A DNA stretch of 64,000 nt from Puniceicoccaceae bacterium (GCA_902603705.1 CACKVQ010000004.1:1-64000); one strand, 5' to 3'; positions 8,646 to 18,725 are shown, numbered from the stretch's first letter. Numbers and translations: made by a program. The notes: generated from the sequence alone by a model not told the origin.

Positions 8646-10736
8646 ATGATTCGCTTACTCCAAATCTTCGCATTTAGTGCCATACTCACCCTAGCTAGTG
8701 AACTCTACGGACAAGTAATTCCATTTGAATCAATTGTACCATTAGAGCCAAAGGTAAAACAACCCGAGGCTATAATTGAAGAACTTGTTCTTGTTGAAGA
8801 CAGCCCTGATCAAGTGCTCAAGCTACTTGAGCAAATGACTGATAAGATTATCCTGCGGCGACAGGATCTACCTGCCTCTAAATTCACTTTCAACTCGCGT
8901 GGAGCTATAAGCCAAAGAGAAGCTGTTCTCGCCCTAGAAAGCCTACTAACTCTTAACGGAATCATGCTCACAGATATGGGAGGTAGATTCATGAAGGCTG
9001 TTCCCGCTACGAGCGTCAATACCCATGTGCCCGTACTGATAGCAGGGAGCACGCAAGAACTTGATCCAAGCCAGCAAATATACGCTAAATTATTTAAATT
9101 TAATTACCTCAACGCCGAGCAAGCAGGTGCTCCACTAGTGCAAAACCTCGTATCTCAAAATTCTAGCGTCGTCCCATTCCCTAAATCTAATGCGCTACTC
9201 ATCACAGACGCACTTATAAACTTACAGCGGATAGAAAAAATTCTAGCTGATACCGATCAGCCACAAGCAGTTCGCGAAAATATTGAGTTCATTGAATTAG
9301 AATTCATACAATCCGCTGAAATGCAGGAACGAATCGAAAACCTTATCGATGGGCCACTTAGAAGCTACCTAGAAGGCAATACTAGTGTAAGTGCCGACGA
9401 GAGAACAAATCAGTTGATCCTAGTCACCCACCCTGGGAATTTGAATATGATTATGAATGTCATTGATAGTCTCGATGTAGACGCCGCTCCACTTACTGCA
9501 AGTGAAGTCTTCCAGCTTCGTCAAGCCAAGGCAGAAGAAGTCGTTCCTATAATTGAAGATATCATCTCAGGCCAAGAGGAAGGCAGGGAAGAAGATGCTA
9601 AAGTTTCCCGCGAGAACGATGCAAACCGCGGAAATAACAATAATAATGCAGGCAATAATTCGCCCCCTGGAATGAATGATAATGCCCCTGTTACCAATTC
9701 CACTTTTATCGAGGCAAACAGCTCTCTTCAATTTTCAAACTTTGTCGGTCTTTCCGCTGATGAGCGTACAAATTCAATCGTTGCATACGGCACCCATCAA
9801 GATCTCAAAACATTAAAAGAACTTATTGAAAAAATAGATATCCCACTTCCACAGGTACTTATTGAAGCTATAATCACCCAAGTTACATTAAATGAGAAGC
9901 AAACAAGCGGGTTAAATAGCTTCAGCTTCCTATATAATGGTGTATCTAGAACCTTTGATAGTATAGCAACGAGCACAGCTGACGGTATTACATTTACTGG
10001 GGGCAAGATCTCGTTGGATAATCCTAACGGTTTTCAGCTTACTACCGACATCACACCTACCAATATTGACAGTGACACGAGGGTCTTATCTGCGCCACGG
10101 ATCGTCGTAAGCCACAATGAAGAAGGCATAATTAATGTCAGCCGTTCTCAGCCAATCATAACTGGCTCAACTACATCAGGAATTAGTAATACTCTTAACT
10201 CACGTAGTTCGATTGAGTATCGGGATATCGGGATCAAGCTTTCAGTTACACCACTTATAGGTGCAGATGGAACAGTGCAGATGGTAATTGAACAGACTAT
10301 AGAAAATGTAATAGAAAATATCAAGATCGACAACAACGACCAGCCAATAATTGGTGTGCGCGAAGCTACATCTACAATAAGCGTTAAAGACGGAGAAATC
10401 ATTGTCTTAGGTGGCCTCCAAGAAAACACTAACGCTGATAGCAATAATTATATGCCTTTTCTTGGCCGACTCCCTATTATACGGAACATCCTTGGTGGAT
10501 CTACAGACGACTATGAACGCACAGAAGTTATTATTTTCATTAGGCCTACAGTTCTGCAGAATCCAGATGAAGCAGAAGATCTCTCCTCAAAATACATTCA
10601 AAACGCATCCGAAAAAGATGTCATACAAACATATCTCGAAGAAAATAGCACCAGTGATTTGTACCTGGAAGGAAGCAAGTTTAGAGATAAAAAATCGCGC
10701 CAGAGGTTCAAGTACCCGAGCATTATAAGCCGTTGA
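8646..10736 (+). CDS. gspD: Type II secretion outer-membrane secretin GspD
   Basis: This is the multimeric outer-membrane channel for folded proteins. The 696-aa precursor begins with a signal peptide (cleavage likely after LYGQ). Several N-domain repeats follow (for example ERTNQLILVTHPGNL and ERTNSIVAYGTHQDL). An Asn/Gly-rich linker near residues 318-345 interrupts the third repeat. The C-terminal secretin domain has PQVLIEAII, DTRVLSAPRI, IEYRDIGIKLSVTP, DGEIIVLGGL, LPIIRNILGG and EVIIFIRPTVL. No lipid-attachment cysteine is seen, so no pilotin-type lipoprotein anchor is evident in GspD itself. Confidence 0.93.
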   Translation: MIRLLQIFAFSAILTLASELYGQVIPFESIVPLEPKVKQPEAIIEELVLVEDSPDQVLKLLEQMTDKIILRRQDLPASKFTFNSRGAISQREAVLALESLLTLNGIMLTDMGGRFMKAVPATSVNTHVPVLIAGSTQELDPSQQIYAKLFKFNYLNAEQAGAPLVQNLVSQNSSVVPFPKSNALLITDALINLQRIEKILADTDQPQAVRENIEFIELEFIQSAEMQERIENLIDGPLRSYLEGNTSVSADERTNQLILVTHPGNLNMIMNVIDSLDVDAAPLTASEVFQLRQAKAEEVVPIIEDIISGQEEGREEDAKVSRENDANRGNNNNNAGNNSPPGMNDNAPVTNSTFIEANSSLQFSNFVGLSADERTNSIVAYGTHQDLKTLKELIEKIDIPLPQVLIEAIITQVTLNEKQTSGLNSFSFLYNGVSRTFDSIATSTADGITFTGGKISLDNPNGFQLTTDITPTNIDSDTRVLSAPRIVVSHNEEGIINVSRSQPIITGSTTSGISNTLNSRSSIEYRDIGIKLSVTPLIGADGTVQMVIEQTIENVIENIKIDNNDQPIIGVREATSTISVKDGEIIVLGGLQENTNADSNNYMPFLGRLPIIRNILGGSTDDYERTEVIIFIRPTVLQNPDEAEDLSSKYIQNASEKDVIQTYLEENSTSDLYLEGSKFRDKKSRQRFKYPSIISR

Positions 10737-10769
10737 TATAACGTTTCCTATTTGAAGAAATTTATACGG

Positions 10770-11312
10770 ATGAATAGAAATACTCTTACCACTAAAAATT
10801 TAGTACGCTTTATAATCTTATTTTCTGCTCTTTTTATTTATTTCAAAATAGGGATATTCGCCGGAACACTTGAAAGCAAAAACCCCTTTCTGCCTACAGA
10901 CTATGAAAAACAGAATATCCCCGTTACGCGGCCTGAGCCACAGCCATCCGGAGCTATCAGTAAGCTAGTTGAGTTCCGAGGAATCGTTACCATAGGTAAT
11001 ATTACGCAGTTTAGCCTCTATAATAAGCGAGAGAATAAAAGTTATTGGATTAGTGAAAGCCAACCCGAAGGCGGGATAAGCATAGTCCATTATTATGAGC
11101 TTTCCAAAGCTATCACAGTAAGCATGAACGGACGCACCGAACGCCTCACTCTGATGAGTGCTACTAATGCGCCTCTACCAGTTTTAGCCTCTTATAATCA
11201 ACCGGCTACGCAAAAAGGGATTCTTCCTTCCACGCAGAATAACAAAAGTGTAGAACAAGAAGATAATCGGCGTGTAATCCCAAGGCGCCGCGTCATTTTA
11301 CCAAAACAGTAA
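10770..11312 (+). CDS. GspC/PilP-like inner-membrane protein of the secretion locus
   Basis: A 180-aa protein with one N-terminal membrane helix (FIILFSALFIYFKIGIF), a Pro-rich linker, and a small beta-rich domain (VEFRGIVTIGNITQFSLYN, then RTERLTLMS). This resembles the homology region with which GspC/PilP contacts the secretin N0 domain. A basic tail ends the protein. A TTG at 10752 in the same frame would add six residues; the ATG at 10770 is preferred. It is the last gene of the gsp cluster, 33 bp after gspD. The GspC role is inferred from architecture and neighbourhood. Confidence 0.6.
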   Translation: MNRNTLTTKNLVRFIILFSALFIYFKIGIFAGTLESKNPFLPTDYEKQNIPVTRPEPQPSGAISKLVEFRGIVTIGNITQFSLYNKRENKSYWISESQPEGGISIVHYYELSKAITVSMNGRTERLTLMSATNAPLPVLASYNQPATQKGILPSTQNNKSVEQEDNRRVIPRRRVILPKQ

Positions 11313-11396
11313 AAGTGCGTAATTGCTCTTTATTTAAATTACCGATTACTGAGAGAAAATCTAGTTGAACCCAGTAGTCCTAAATACTTCTTGACT

Positions 11397-12797
11397 CTAT
11401 TTTTTAGAATAAAAAGCGTCTATCTTATCTGCCACATCAAGATAGGAGATGTCAGCAGAATAGAGCGATTTAAACTCAACCATTGCCTGGTCCATATCGC
11501 CTTGTTGCTCGTAAGCAGAACCTAATTGATACAATACATCTTTTTTCTGTTCTGTCATTCCAGGTATTTCACCCTTTGCAGTGTTTAACTGTTCTGCCGC
11601 TAGGTCATGAAAGCCCTTAATCAAATAAGCCTTACCAAGCAAAATTAGTGCACCAACACGTACTTTAGGACTACGTAAAGCCAGCTGAAGTTCTCTAATA
11701 GCCTTATCTGCATCATTATCCTCAAAATAAAGTTCGCCCAGTTCATAGCGGTAGCTGTATTCATTAGGATACCGCTGTACTAAGTCCTCACATTGTTCAA
11801 GTCGGAATGCTCTCTCCTCAGCGAGCAACGTGTCGAGCTCCGTACTTGCTGCGGTATCTTCTGGTTTTTCTTCTAACCTTTTTTCTACCTGAGTAATAGC
11901 TTTTTGCATCTTTTCTCTTTTGAGCGTACCAACCAGTCTCTCTAGATTAACATCTGCTCTACCTGCCTCTAATTGCCGTGCACGGTCGACCCACTCCAAT
12001 GCACTATCAAAATCTCCTAGCTTACGGTAATTCGAAGCAATCTCACGATAAAAATTCATATTTTCAGGCTCTAAATCAACCCCTTTCTTTGCCTCAGCTA
12101 TTAAGGCACGAAGCCCAGAATCACCAGTCTTAGCACGCCCAGCTTGTTCGAGTTTATGGGACTCGTCCTCATCTTTTAGTTTATCACGGAAGCTTTTATC
12201 CTCTTCCCACTTTCCTGCCTCCATAGTTTGCTCCACAGAGGCTTTCTTAATGAGTGCTTGGATTTCATCATCTGATGGGTTAGCACGATATGCAATATCA
12301 CCGACACGAATAGCTTCTTCATTTTGACCTGTACTTATATAGACCGACATCAGAGCTTTAATATTCTCAGAATTTTTTGGCTCAATTTTGCGTATTGCTT
12401 CATAAGCAAAAACTGCTGTGGAATACATTTCTAGTTCAACTGCGGCCTCCGCTAGAAATTTATGCCCTACTACGTTTTCGGGGTTTGCGCTGAGCATTTG
12501 CTCAGCCGACTCCATGGCCTTCTGAGGATTTTTCTTAATCTTCGATTCAATACCAAATGAATGAGGTATACTAGAGAACTTTGATATAATCCCACCCAAA
12601 CCCTTAGACTTCACCTTATTTGCACTCTGCTGTGCCTTACGTAATATTTTACGTGCCTCCAAACAACTTAAGTTACGATTTACTATGTTCGATAGTATAT
12701 CGATCGCATAGCTGGGATTCTTTTCAACGACTTTTCGTGCATTTTCAATCTGCTTTTGTAGGCGTATATCGAGATCTGTAAGGGCTACTTCTTTCAT
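11397..12797 (-). CDS. Cytoplasmic tetratricopeptide-repeat protein
   Basis: A 466-aa protein made almost entirely of TPR helices. Repeats with the W-L-G-Y-A-F-A-P pattern are visible around AVFAYEAIRKIEPKN, DSALEWVDRARQLEAG, DKAIRELQLALRSPK and DQAMVEFKSLY. The N-terminus is charged and lacks a signal peptide or membrane segment, so it is probably cytoplasmic. It is the last gene of a likely trpD-glmM-TPR unit on the minus strand, 41 bp after glmM. The partner proteins are unknown. Confidence 0.8.
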   Translation of the reverse strand: MKEVALTDLDIRLQKQIENARKVVEKNPSYAIDILSNIVNRNLSCLEARKILRKAQQSANKVKSKGLGGIISKFSSIPHSFGIESKIKKNPQKAMESAEQMLSANPENVVGHKFLAEAAVELEMYSTAVFAYEAIRKIEPKNSENIKALMSVYISTGQNEEAIRVGDIAYRANPSDDEIQALIKKASVEQTMEAGKWEEDKSFRDKLKDEDESHKLEQAGRAKTGDSGLRALIAEAKKGVDLEPENMNFYREIASNYRKLGDFDSALEWVDRARQLEAGRADVNLERLVGTLKREKMQKAITQVEKRLEEKPEDTAASTELDTLLAEERAFRLEQCEDLVQRYPNEYSYRYELGELYFEDNDADKAIRELQLALRSPKVRVGALILLGKAYLIKGFHDLAAEQLNTAKGEIPGMTEQKKDVLYQLGSAYEQQGDMDQAMVEFKSLYSADISYLDVADKIDAFYSKK

Positions 12798-12838
12798 AGT
12801 TATTGGATATATTATTTCGTTTTTCTATATTCAAAGAG

Positions 12839-14191
12839 TCAACTGTCAATTTCTTCCAAATCCGCAACCGCAGCTAGTTTTATCTCTTTCATAGCTTCAT
12901 AAACTAGAGATTTATCCCGGCCCTCTACTAATAATCTCAATTTAGGCTCTGTGCCAGAGTAACGTACCAAAATACGACCCTGATCTTCGAAATGTGACTC
13001 TATTCTATGAACCGTTGATTTTAATAATTCTAGCTGATCAAGTGGTATTTTCTCTTTGACACATAAATTATGATTAAGTTGTGGAAAAAGTATTACTTCT
13101 TGCCTCAATTCTGAGAGTGCTTTACCTGTAAGGATCATGATTTCAATAATTTTTATGGCAGCTAGGAGCCCGTCACCTGTTGTAGCAAAATCCGAGAAGA
13201 TAATATGACCAGATGATTCTCCTCCGATATTAGAGCCAAGCTCTCGCATACGTTTAGCGACATTACGATCCCCAACTTCAACACGTTCCACTTTACCTCC
13301 CACACTTCTTAATGCACGGTCTAATCCAAGATTACTGTGAATTGTAGCTACAAGCGTACCTGAGCTTAGAAGACCTGTTTGCATAGCATACTTGCCTAGT
13401 AAACCTAGAATAATGTCACCGTCGACAATTACACCCCTCTCATCGCAGACCACTAAACGATCACCATCACCATCATGCGCTATACCAATAGTAGCTTTAT
13501 TTTTTAATACAGTACTGGCAAGTTGCTCTGGGCACTCACTGCCAAAACCATCATTTATGTTCTCACCATTAGGATGATTACCAATTATATGAAGCGATGC
13601 GCCTGTGTTAAGAAATGCTGCGGGTGTAGTCTCAAAGGTAGCGCCATTCGCTAAATCTAAGACAATATGCCAATCACTCAGAGAATTAGGGCTTAAAAAA
13701 GATCGTATATACTTTACGTATGATGCGCATGCATTAGTTGTGAGAAAATTTTTAGAAGGTAACCTCCCTTTGGCAGACTCCTCTCTGTCCAAGATGGACT
13801 CAATGAGAGTTTCCTCATCATTTTCCAACTTATACCCACGATAATCAAATAATTTTATTCCATTATCACAAGAGGGATTGTGAGAGGCAGTAACGATAAT
13901 ACCGAAGTCCGCATGCTTATCTATAATGAATCTAGCTATAGCCGGAGTAGGCAAAATATCTGCGTAATAAACGCATATATCATGTCGGGTTAAACCTGCG
14001 ATCAAGGCATTGGAAAGCGTGGCGCCGCTCGAACGTGTATCTCTGCCAACTATAACGCGATGCGACTTCTGTGCCCGTGTTTTTTTTAAAAAATTACCAA
14101 TCGCCCCTCCCAATCGATAAGCAAAATCAGGACACATTAAAGGATCACCGAAAGTTCCTCGAATACCATCTGTACCGAAATATTTTGTCAT
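12839..14191 (-). CDS. glmM: Phosphoglucosamine mutase GlmM
   Basis: GlmM converts glucosamine-6-P to glucosamine-1-P for UDP-GlcNAc, the precursor of peptidoglycan and LPS. From the ATG at 14191 (MTKYFGTDGIRG) the protein is 450 aa, the family norm. The frame extends 16 codons further upstream but without family similarity. The active phosphoserine motif TASHNP lies at 101-106 (Ser103), the metal loop is HDGDGDR, the sugar-binding motif is GGESSGH, and the phosphate loop RYSGTEPKLR is near the C-terminus. It starts 14 bp after trpD. Confidence 0.94.
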   Translation of the reverse strand: MTKYFGTDGIRGTFGDPLMCPDFAYRLGGAIGNFLKKTRAQKSHRVIVGRDTRSSGATLSNALIAGLTRHDICVYYADILPTPAIARFIIDKHADFGIIVTASHNPSCDNGIKLFDYRGYKLENDEETLIESILDREESAKGRLPSKNFLTTNACASYVKYIRSFLSPNSLSDWHIVLDLANGATFETTPAAFLNTGASLHIIGNHPNGENINDGFGSECPEQLASTVLKNKATIGIAHDGDGDRLVVCDERGVIVDGDIILGLLGKYAMQTGLLSSGTLVATIHSNLGLDRALRSVGGKVERVEVGDRNVAKRMRELGSNIGGESSGHIIFSDFATTGDGLLAAIKIIEIMILTGKALSELRQEVILFPQLNHNLCVKEKIPLDQLELLKSTVHRIESHFEDQGRILVRYSGTEPKLRLLVEGRDKSLVYEAMKEIKLAAVADLEEIDS

Positions 14192-14205
14192 GTTAGGAAA
14201 TAAAT

Positions 14206-15261
14206 TTATGCATAGAAGGCACGTACTGATTGTAGCCAATCTCTGGCAGTACCTGAATCGATGACCTCTCGGGCTTTTTGCACCCCGCTGTCGAGATCTT
14301 TAGTGCATCCAGCAACCCAAAATGCAGCACCAGCATTCATGAGAATGCTATCTAACAACCCTTTAGAGACCTCTGAAGATGATCTATCGAATATCGCATT
14401 TAAAATTTTAATATTTTCATTTACATCTCCACCTTTCAAAGAATTAAGATCACATTTTGAAAGCCCTACCTGATGACCTAAAGCCAATTCACCCCGTAGG
14501 TTATTTAAGATCCCAAATCCAGCAATATGATTTCTGCCGGCACAGCTTAGTTCGTCCAATACATGATCTTCACCTGTAGTGCAATGCGCAACTAAGCCAG
14601 CCTTAAGTCCCATCGTATCTAGCGCATCTGCGATCGGTTCTACCCACCGCTCTTCATAGACGCCCATGAGTTGGTGGGCAGGACGTCCAGGATTAATCAG
14701 AGGGCCTAATAAATTAAAAATAGTACGACTTCCTGACTGTGCCAAAGCTCTTCTAACGGGCATAATCTCCTTGAAGGCTGGGTGGAAAGCTGGAGCAAAA
14801 AAGAAACAAAAATTAAGCTCTTCCATAGATGCTTGCAGCTTAGCCTGCGGGGCATCCAGCTGTATGCCAACCGCCTCGATTAAATCTGCACTACCGCATT
14901 TTGAAGTAATTGAGCGATTTCCGTGCTTGAAAACAGGTACTCCTGCTGCTGCGACTATAAACGAGACGGTCGTCGAAATATTAAATGTACTAGATCCATC
15001 GCCTCCCGTACCGCAAACATCAATCGCGTTTGGTGCCCATGCTGAAAGCCCAGGATCGACTGCCATATCACGAAAACTAGACGCAAATGCGGCCACCTCT
15101 GTAGCCGTTTCACCTTTTGCTGATAGGGCGATAAGAAATTTCTCTTTAGCCATTGAATTTATCGATGGAGAAGCTAAAAAACCAGCCGCTTCCGTAGCTT
15201 GATCGTCACTGAGATTTTGACCGTTAGCTACAATTTTAGTTATTCTTTCTATAGATGACAT
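14206..15261 (-). CDS. trpD: Anthranilate phosphoribosyltransferase TrpD
   Basis: TrpD transfers phosphoribose from PRPP to anthranilate in tryptophan synthesis. The preferred ATG at 15261 (MSSIERITKIV) gives 351 aa; the 15 upstream codons to 15306 are not conserved. Family motifs are present: VCGTGGDGSSTFNIST (PRPP/anthranilate loop), KHGNRSITSKCGSAD, and FNLLGPLINP. No other trp genes are nearby, so the pathway is dispersed in this genome. It is transcribed together with glmM. Confidence 0.94.
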   Translation of the reverse strand: MSSIERITKIVANGQNLSDDQATEAAGFLASPSINSMAKEKFLIALSAKGETATEVAAFASSFRDMAVDPGLSAWAPNAIDVCGTGGDGSSTFNISTTVSFIVAAAGVPVFKHGNRSITSKCGSADLIEAVGIQLDAPQAKLQASMEELNFCFFFAPAFHPAFKEIMPVRRALAQSGSRTIFNLLGPLINPGRPAHQLMGVYEERWVEPIADALDTMGLKAGLVAHCTTGEDHVLDELSCAGRNHIAGFGILNNLRGELALGHQVGLSKCDLNSLKGGDVNENIKILNAIFDRSSSEVSKGLLDSILMNAGAAFWVAGCTKDLDSGVQKAREVIDSGTARDWLQSVRAFYA

Positions 15262-15388
15262 AATATAATAATGTAGGCAAAAGCTTCGCACATTGTTCAC
15301 AAGCATAATCTAAGCTACCTGCATCAAAACTTAGCTTTGAGAAATTTTTGTGGCTTCCAATCATTCTTTATTTAGTTAATTTTAAACT

Positions 15389-16414
15389 ATGATCAGTTTT
15401 ATTCGAAGACATATAATATACTTTTTTATCAGTTTTATTATAATAAATCTCAGTGCCGCTGATAGCACAAATGGTACAAAGGTTGATAGCATCAGAGCCA
15501 CAAAATTGAGTTATACCGATGCTATCCTACTAGGACTAGTAGAAGGTCTTACGGAATATTTGCCAGTATCTTCTACTGGACACCTTATTTTAATGAATTC
15601 ACACCTTGGTCTAGATGGCGATACGCCAATTCGAGACAAGAGAGGCGAGTATATTTGGGTAAAAGAATCGGCTGATTCGGAAGCTCGACCTTACACAATA
15701 GGAGAAGCGTCTTATGCATATGTCATCGTCATACAAGCAGGAGCCATAGTAGCTGTTATTTTATTGTACTGGAATACGATTCTGCAAATTGCACTAGGCT
15801 GTATAGGCAGGAACCCAAGTGGTCGTAATTTAGCAATTAATTTAATTTGTGCTTTTTTGCCAGCGGCAGTATTAGGCATATTGCTCAACGATGTAATAGA
15901 AGCAAAATTAGGTGATAACATTAATGCAGTCGCAGGAGCCTTAGTAATAGGTGCTTTAGTAATGTTACTTGTTGAGCGATGGCGTAAGAATAATCAAAAG
16001 ATGCACGTTAACTCCCAAACGAGCACAAGTTTAGATAACCTTACTATATACCAATCGGTAATGATTGGTTTTTTTCAATGTGTAGCTATGTGGCCAGGGA
16101 CAAGCCGATCTATGGCGACTATCGTAGGTGGCTATATAGCCGGTCTTTCTCCTAAATATGCGGCAGAATTCAGCTTTCTGCTTGGACTGATTACTTTATC
16201 CGCGGCATCTGGATACAAGATTGTTAGCGACGGAAAACACATGATAAAAGCACTTGAAATACGCCCAGTCTTATTAGGGTGCTTAGTTGCATTTATTTCA
16301 GCAGTATTAGCTGTAAAATGGTTTGTAAATTACTTGAGTAAAAACGGCCTTGTGCTCTTTGCTTGGTACCGGATCGTGCTAGCTATTACTGTTGTTTTAC
16401 TACTAGGGAAATAA
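15389..16414 (+). CDS. uppP: Undecaprenyl-diphosphatase UppP (BacA family)
   Basis: This inner-membrane phosphatase recycles undecaprenyl diphosphate to the lipid carrier used for peptidoglycan and polysaccharide synthesis. The signature motifs are GLVEGLTEYLPVSSTGHL and PGTSRSMATIVGGYIAG. At 341 aa it is longer than the usual 265-280. The extra length is an N-terminal hydrophobic segment before the first conserved helix and an insertion of about 35 mostly charged residues just after the first motif (from DTPIRDKRGEYIW to the next helix). It converges with the exopolysaccharide operon, leaving 19 bp between stops. Confidence 0.9.
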   Translation: MISFIRRHIIYFFISFIIINLSAADSTNGTKVDSIRATKLSYTDAILLGLVEGLTEYLPVSSTGHLILMNSHLGLDGDTPIRDKRGEYIWVKESADSEARPYTIGEASYAYVIVIQAGAIVAVILLYWNTILQIALGCIGRNPSGRNLAINLICAFLPAAVLGILLNDVIEAKLGDNINAVAGALVIGALVMLLVERWRKNNQKMHVNSQTSTSLDNLTIYQSVMIGFFQCVAMWPGTSRSMATIVGGYIAGLSPKYAAEFSFLLGLITLSAASGYKIVSDGKHMIKALEIRPVLLGCLVAFISAVLAVKWFVNYLSKNGLVLFAWYRIVLAITVVLLLGK

Positions 16415-16433
16415 AAATCTAGACTGGATTCAT

Positions 16434-18707
16434 CTAGCCAGAAATTTCTTCTTCCAAGTCTGCATCCTCATCACGGCTTATGTAATAATCTCTGTAAGTC
16501 TTATCTGAGTATTGGGAATAGTAGTAACTAGTGTGTGCGGTAGAAATATTATTTAAGAGCGCCCCAAAAACAGGCGTATCTGATTCCCACAAGCGCCTCA
16601 CATTAATCGAGGCAGTTCTGCGCTTAACTGTATTGTATTTAATTACGTAAACGACACCATCTACAAGTTTTAGCAAATTCAATGCGTCACTAACAGCAGC
16701 TAAAGGCGGAGAGTCGACCAGAATACGATCGTAGCGCTCACGAAGTTCAAAAAACATAGCTTCAAATTTGGCACTGCCCAATACTTGAGTCGGACTTCTT
16801 GATTTTCCTCCCGATGGCAATACATCGATATTAGGGTAAACATCTTTAATAATCAAATCATCCAACATAGCATCATTTTCGATATGATCAATGACACCTT
16901 CTGAGTTTTCCAATTGAAGAGTCCGTGCGATGCTTGGCAAACGAAGATCAGCATCAACTAGCAGGGTTTTTTCACCGTGACTAGCAAATGTTAGACCTAA
17001 ATTCGTGCTGACAAAAGACTTACCTTCGGCAGGTACAGTACTGGTGGCTAGTACAATCTTTGCATTTTTACTACCTTCATTTAGTTTAATAGATGAATAG
17101 ATCGTACGAAAAGTTTCTGTTACATGTCGGTCTACATTAGATGCCACCGCCTGCGCCTTGCTTTCCGCATCTAACTTTTTTATACGGGGAATCACACCTA
17201 GTAGTGGCAACCCGATTGTACCTTCGATATCGAAAGCGCTTTTTACTCGGTCGTCCATAAATGCGATGACAAATATAAGACCAAAACCTGCTGTAATACC
17301 TCCAAAAAAGCCTGCTGCTAAATTCATCAAAATATTCGGAGATGAAGGCTGGTCCTCGGGAGGAGGAAATGCTTGGTCCACGATTCGTGCATTCGGATTT
17401 TTAAGATTTACCTGAGCTTTTTCAGTAGTCATGCGCTGATTCAGTGCATTAAAGAAATTATGCTGCACTTCTAGATCACGAAGGAGTGAACTGTACTCCA
17501 CTCGCGTCTTACTTAGGTCAATGAGTTCTTTTTCTTTCTCGGCTAAACGTCTGCTAGATACTTCGAAATTACTTCTAGCTTCCGTGAAGTCTGCGTAAGT
17601 TTTATCGACAGCATTTTGGACTGCATTCTCTAATTCTAGTTCCGCTTCCTGAAGTGTTTGCAGAACTTGAATCATATTTGGGTGCTTTTCACGATAGCGC
17701 TTACTAAGTGAAGATAACTGAATACGCGTACTAGATATGCGTTCTAATAAGCCTGACACACGTTGCTGGTCTGATACAAAAGAAAGTTCCCATAGATTTC
17801 TTCCCTCGCGCCTGTAAGTATCTATCAAATTCCACTTAGTTTCTAACTGGTCATAAATATTTTTATTCGTAAGTTTTATTTCATTTAACCGAGCCAGTTG
17901 TACCCCTGCTATATTTTCTTGATTATCCAAAGAAACTGCGTTGTTTGACTCGCGATATTCAGACAATTTAAGGTCTAACTCTTCTACTCGATCCTTCTGC
18001 TGATCAGCGCGAATGCGAAGGTCTTCAACCGCCTTCATTGATGCATCGATATTAAGTTTTAAATTATAGTCTATAAACTCATTCGCAAAAAAATTGGCAA
18101 TTTGAGATGCTATTATTGGATCTGGGTGCGAATAAGCGACACCTATCATTAAACTCATGCGCCGTGGCAGTATTTTACGGTTACGCATTAAGATCTCATC
18201 CGGAGTCAATGGGCCACTTAAACTAAAAGCGTCCGCGTAGGGTGCCATAAAGCGCGCGCGCAGATCCTCTTGCATGCGTTGCTCCACAGCCTGAATGATT
18301 GTTATACTTTCAAGTAAACTAATCTGTGTATTTAAGTCTTCAGCCGTACGTATCTGATTCTGCTCCATTTCGACAGTATTGCCTAAGGCAGAACTATCAT
18401 CTCGAAACAGCTGTACCTGTGCGACCGCGGTATAGACCTTAGTCTTATTGAATGTATAAAGTATAGAGCCCGAAAATATAATGAAAAAAGTTACTACCAA
18501 GTACCAAATACGCTCCTGGAACATTTGCACGTAGTCTTTAAGCGAGCGTGTGGGGCCATTCCCGCCGGCGCTACCGCCGCCGTAGCCACCGTAGCCACCG
18601 TAGCCTCCATAACCATAGCTACCATAAGCACCATAACCACCGCCACCGTAACCTCCGTAGCCACCCGTGTTGGGATCCTGACCACCTCTTACATAATCAT
18701 TTTTCAT
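16434..18707 (-). CDS. Wzc-type polysaccharide co-polymerase / BY-kinase
   Basis: This protein controls exopolysaccharide chain length and export. The 757-aa protein has a Gly/Tyr-rich tract at residues about 8-51, a first membrane helix (about 66-87), a Wzz domain with a long periplasmic coiled coil, a second membrane helix (about 461-485), and a cytoplasmic BY-kinase domain. Kinase motifs are Walker A PAEGKS (559-564), Walker A' LLVDADLR, and Walker B ILVDSPP. A C-terminal tyrosine cluster (728-742, seven Tyr) is the expected autophosphorylation site. It is the third gene of the export operon, 18 bp after the Wza-like gene. The glycine-rich extension before helix 1 is unusual for Wzc. Confidence 0.9.
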   Translation of the reverse strand: MKNDYVRGGQDPNTGGYGGYGGGGYGAYGSYGYGGYGGYGGYGGGSAGGNGPTRSLKDYVQMFQERIWYLVVTFFIIFSGSILYTFNKTKVYTAVAQVQLFRDDSSALGNTVEMEQNQIRTAEDLNTQISLLESITIIQAVEQRMQEDLRARFMAPYADAFSLSGPLTPDEILMRNRKILPRRMSLMIGVAYSHPDPIIASQIANFFANEFIDYNLKLNIDASMKAVEDLRIRADQQKDRVEELDLKLSEYRESNNAVSLDNQENIAGVQLARLNEIKLTNKNIYDQLETKWNLIDTYRREGRNLWELSFVSDQQRVSGLLERISSTRIQLSSLSKRYREKHPNMIQVLQTLQEAELELENAVQNAVDKTYADFTEARSNFEVSSRRLAEKEKELIDLSKTRVEYSSLLRDLEVQHNFFNALNQRMTTEKAQVNLKNPNARIVDQAFPPPEDQPSSPNILMNLAAGFFGGITAGFGLIFVIAFMDDRVKSAFDIEGTIGLPLLGVIPRIKKLDAESKAQAVASNVDRHVTETFRTIYSSIKLNEGSKNAKIVLATSTVPAEGKSFVSTNLGLTFASHGEKTLLVDADLRLPSIARTLQLENSEGVIDHIENDAMLDDLIIKDVYPNIDVLPSGGKSRSPTQVLGSAKFEAMFFELRERYDRILVDSPPLAAVSDALNLLKLVDGVVYVIKYNTVKRRTASINVRRLWESDTPVFGALLNNISTAHTSYYYSQYSDKTYRDYYISRDEDADLEEEISG

Positions 18708-18725
18708 CTCGGGTTTTTAATTCAA

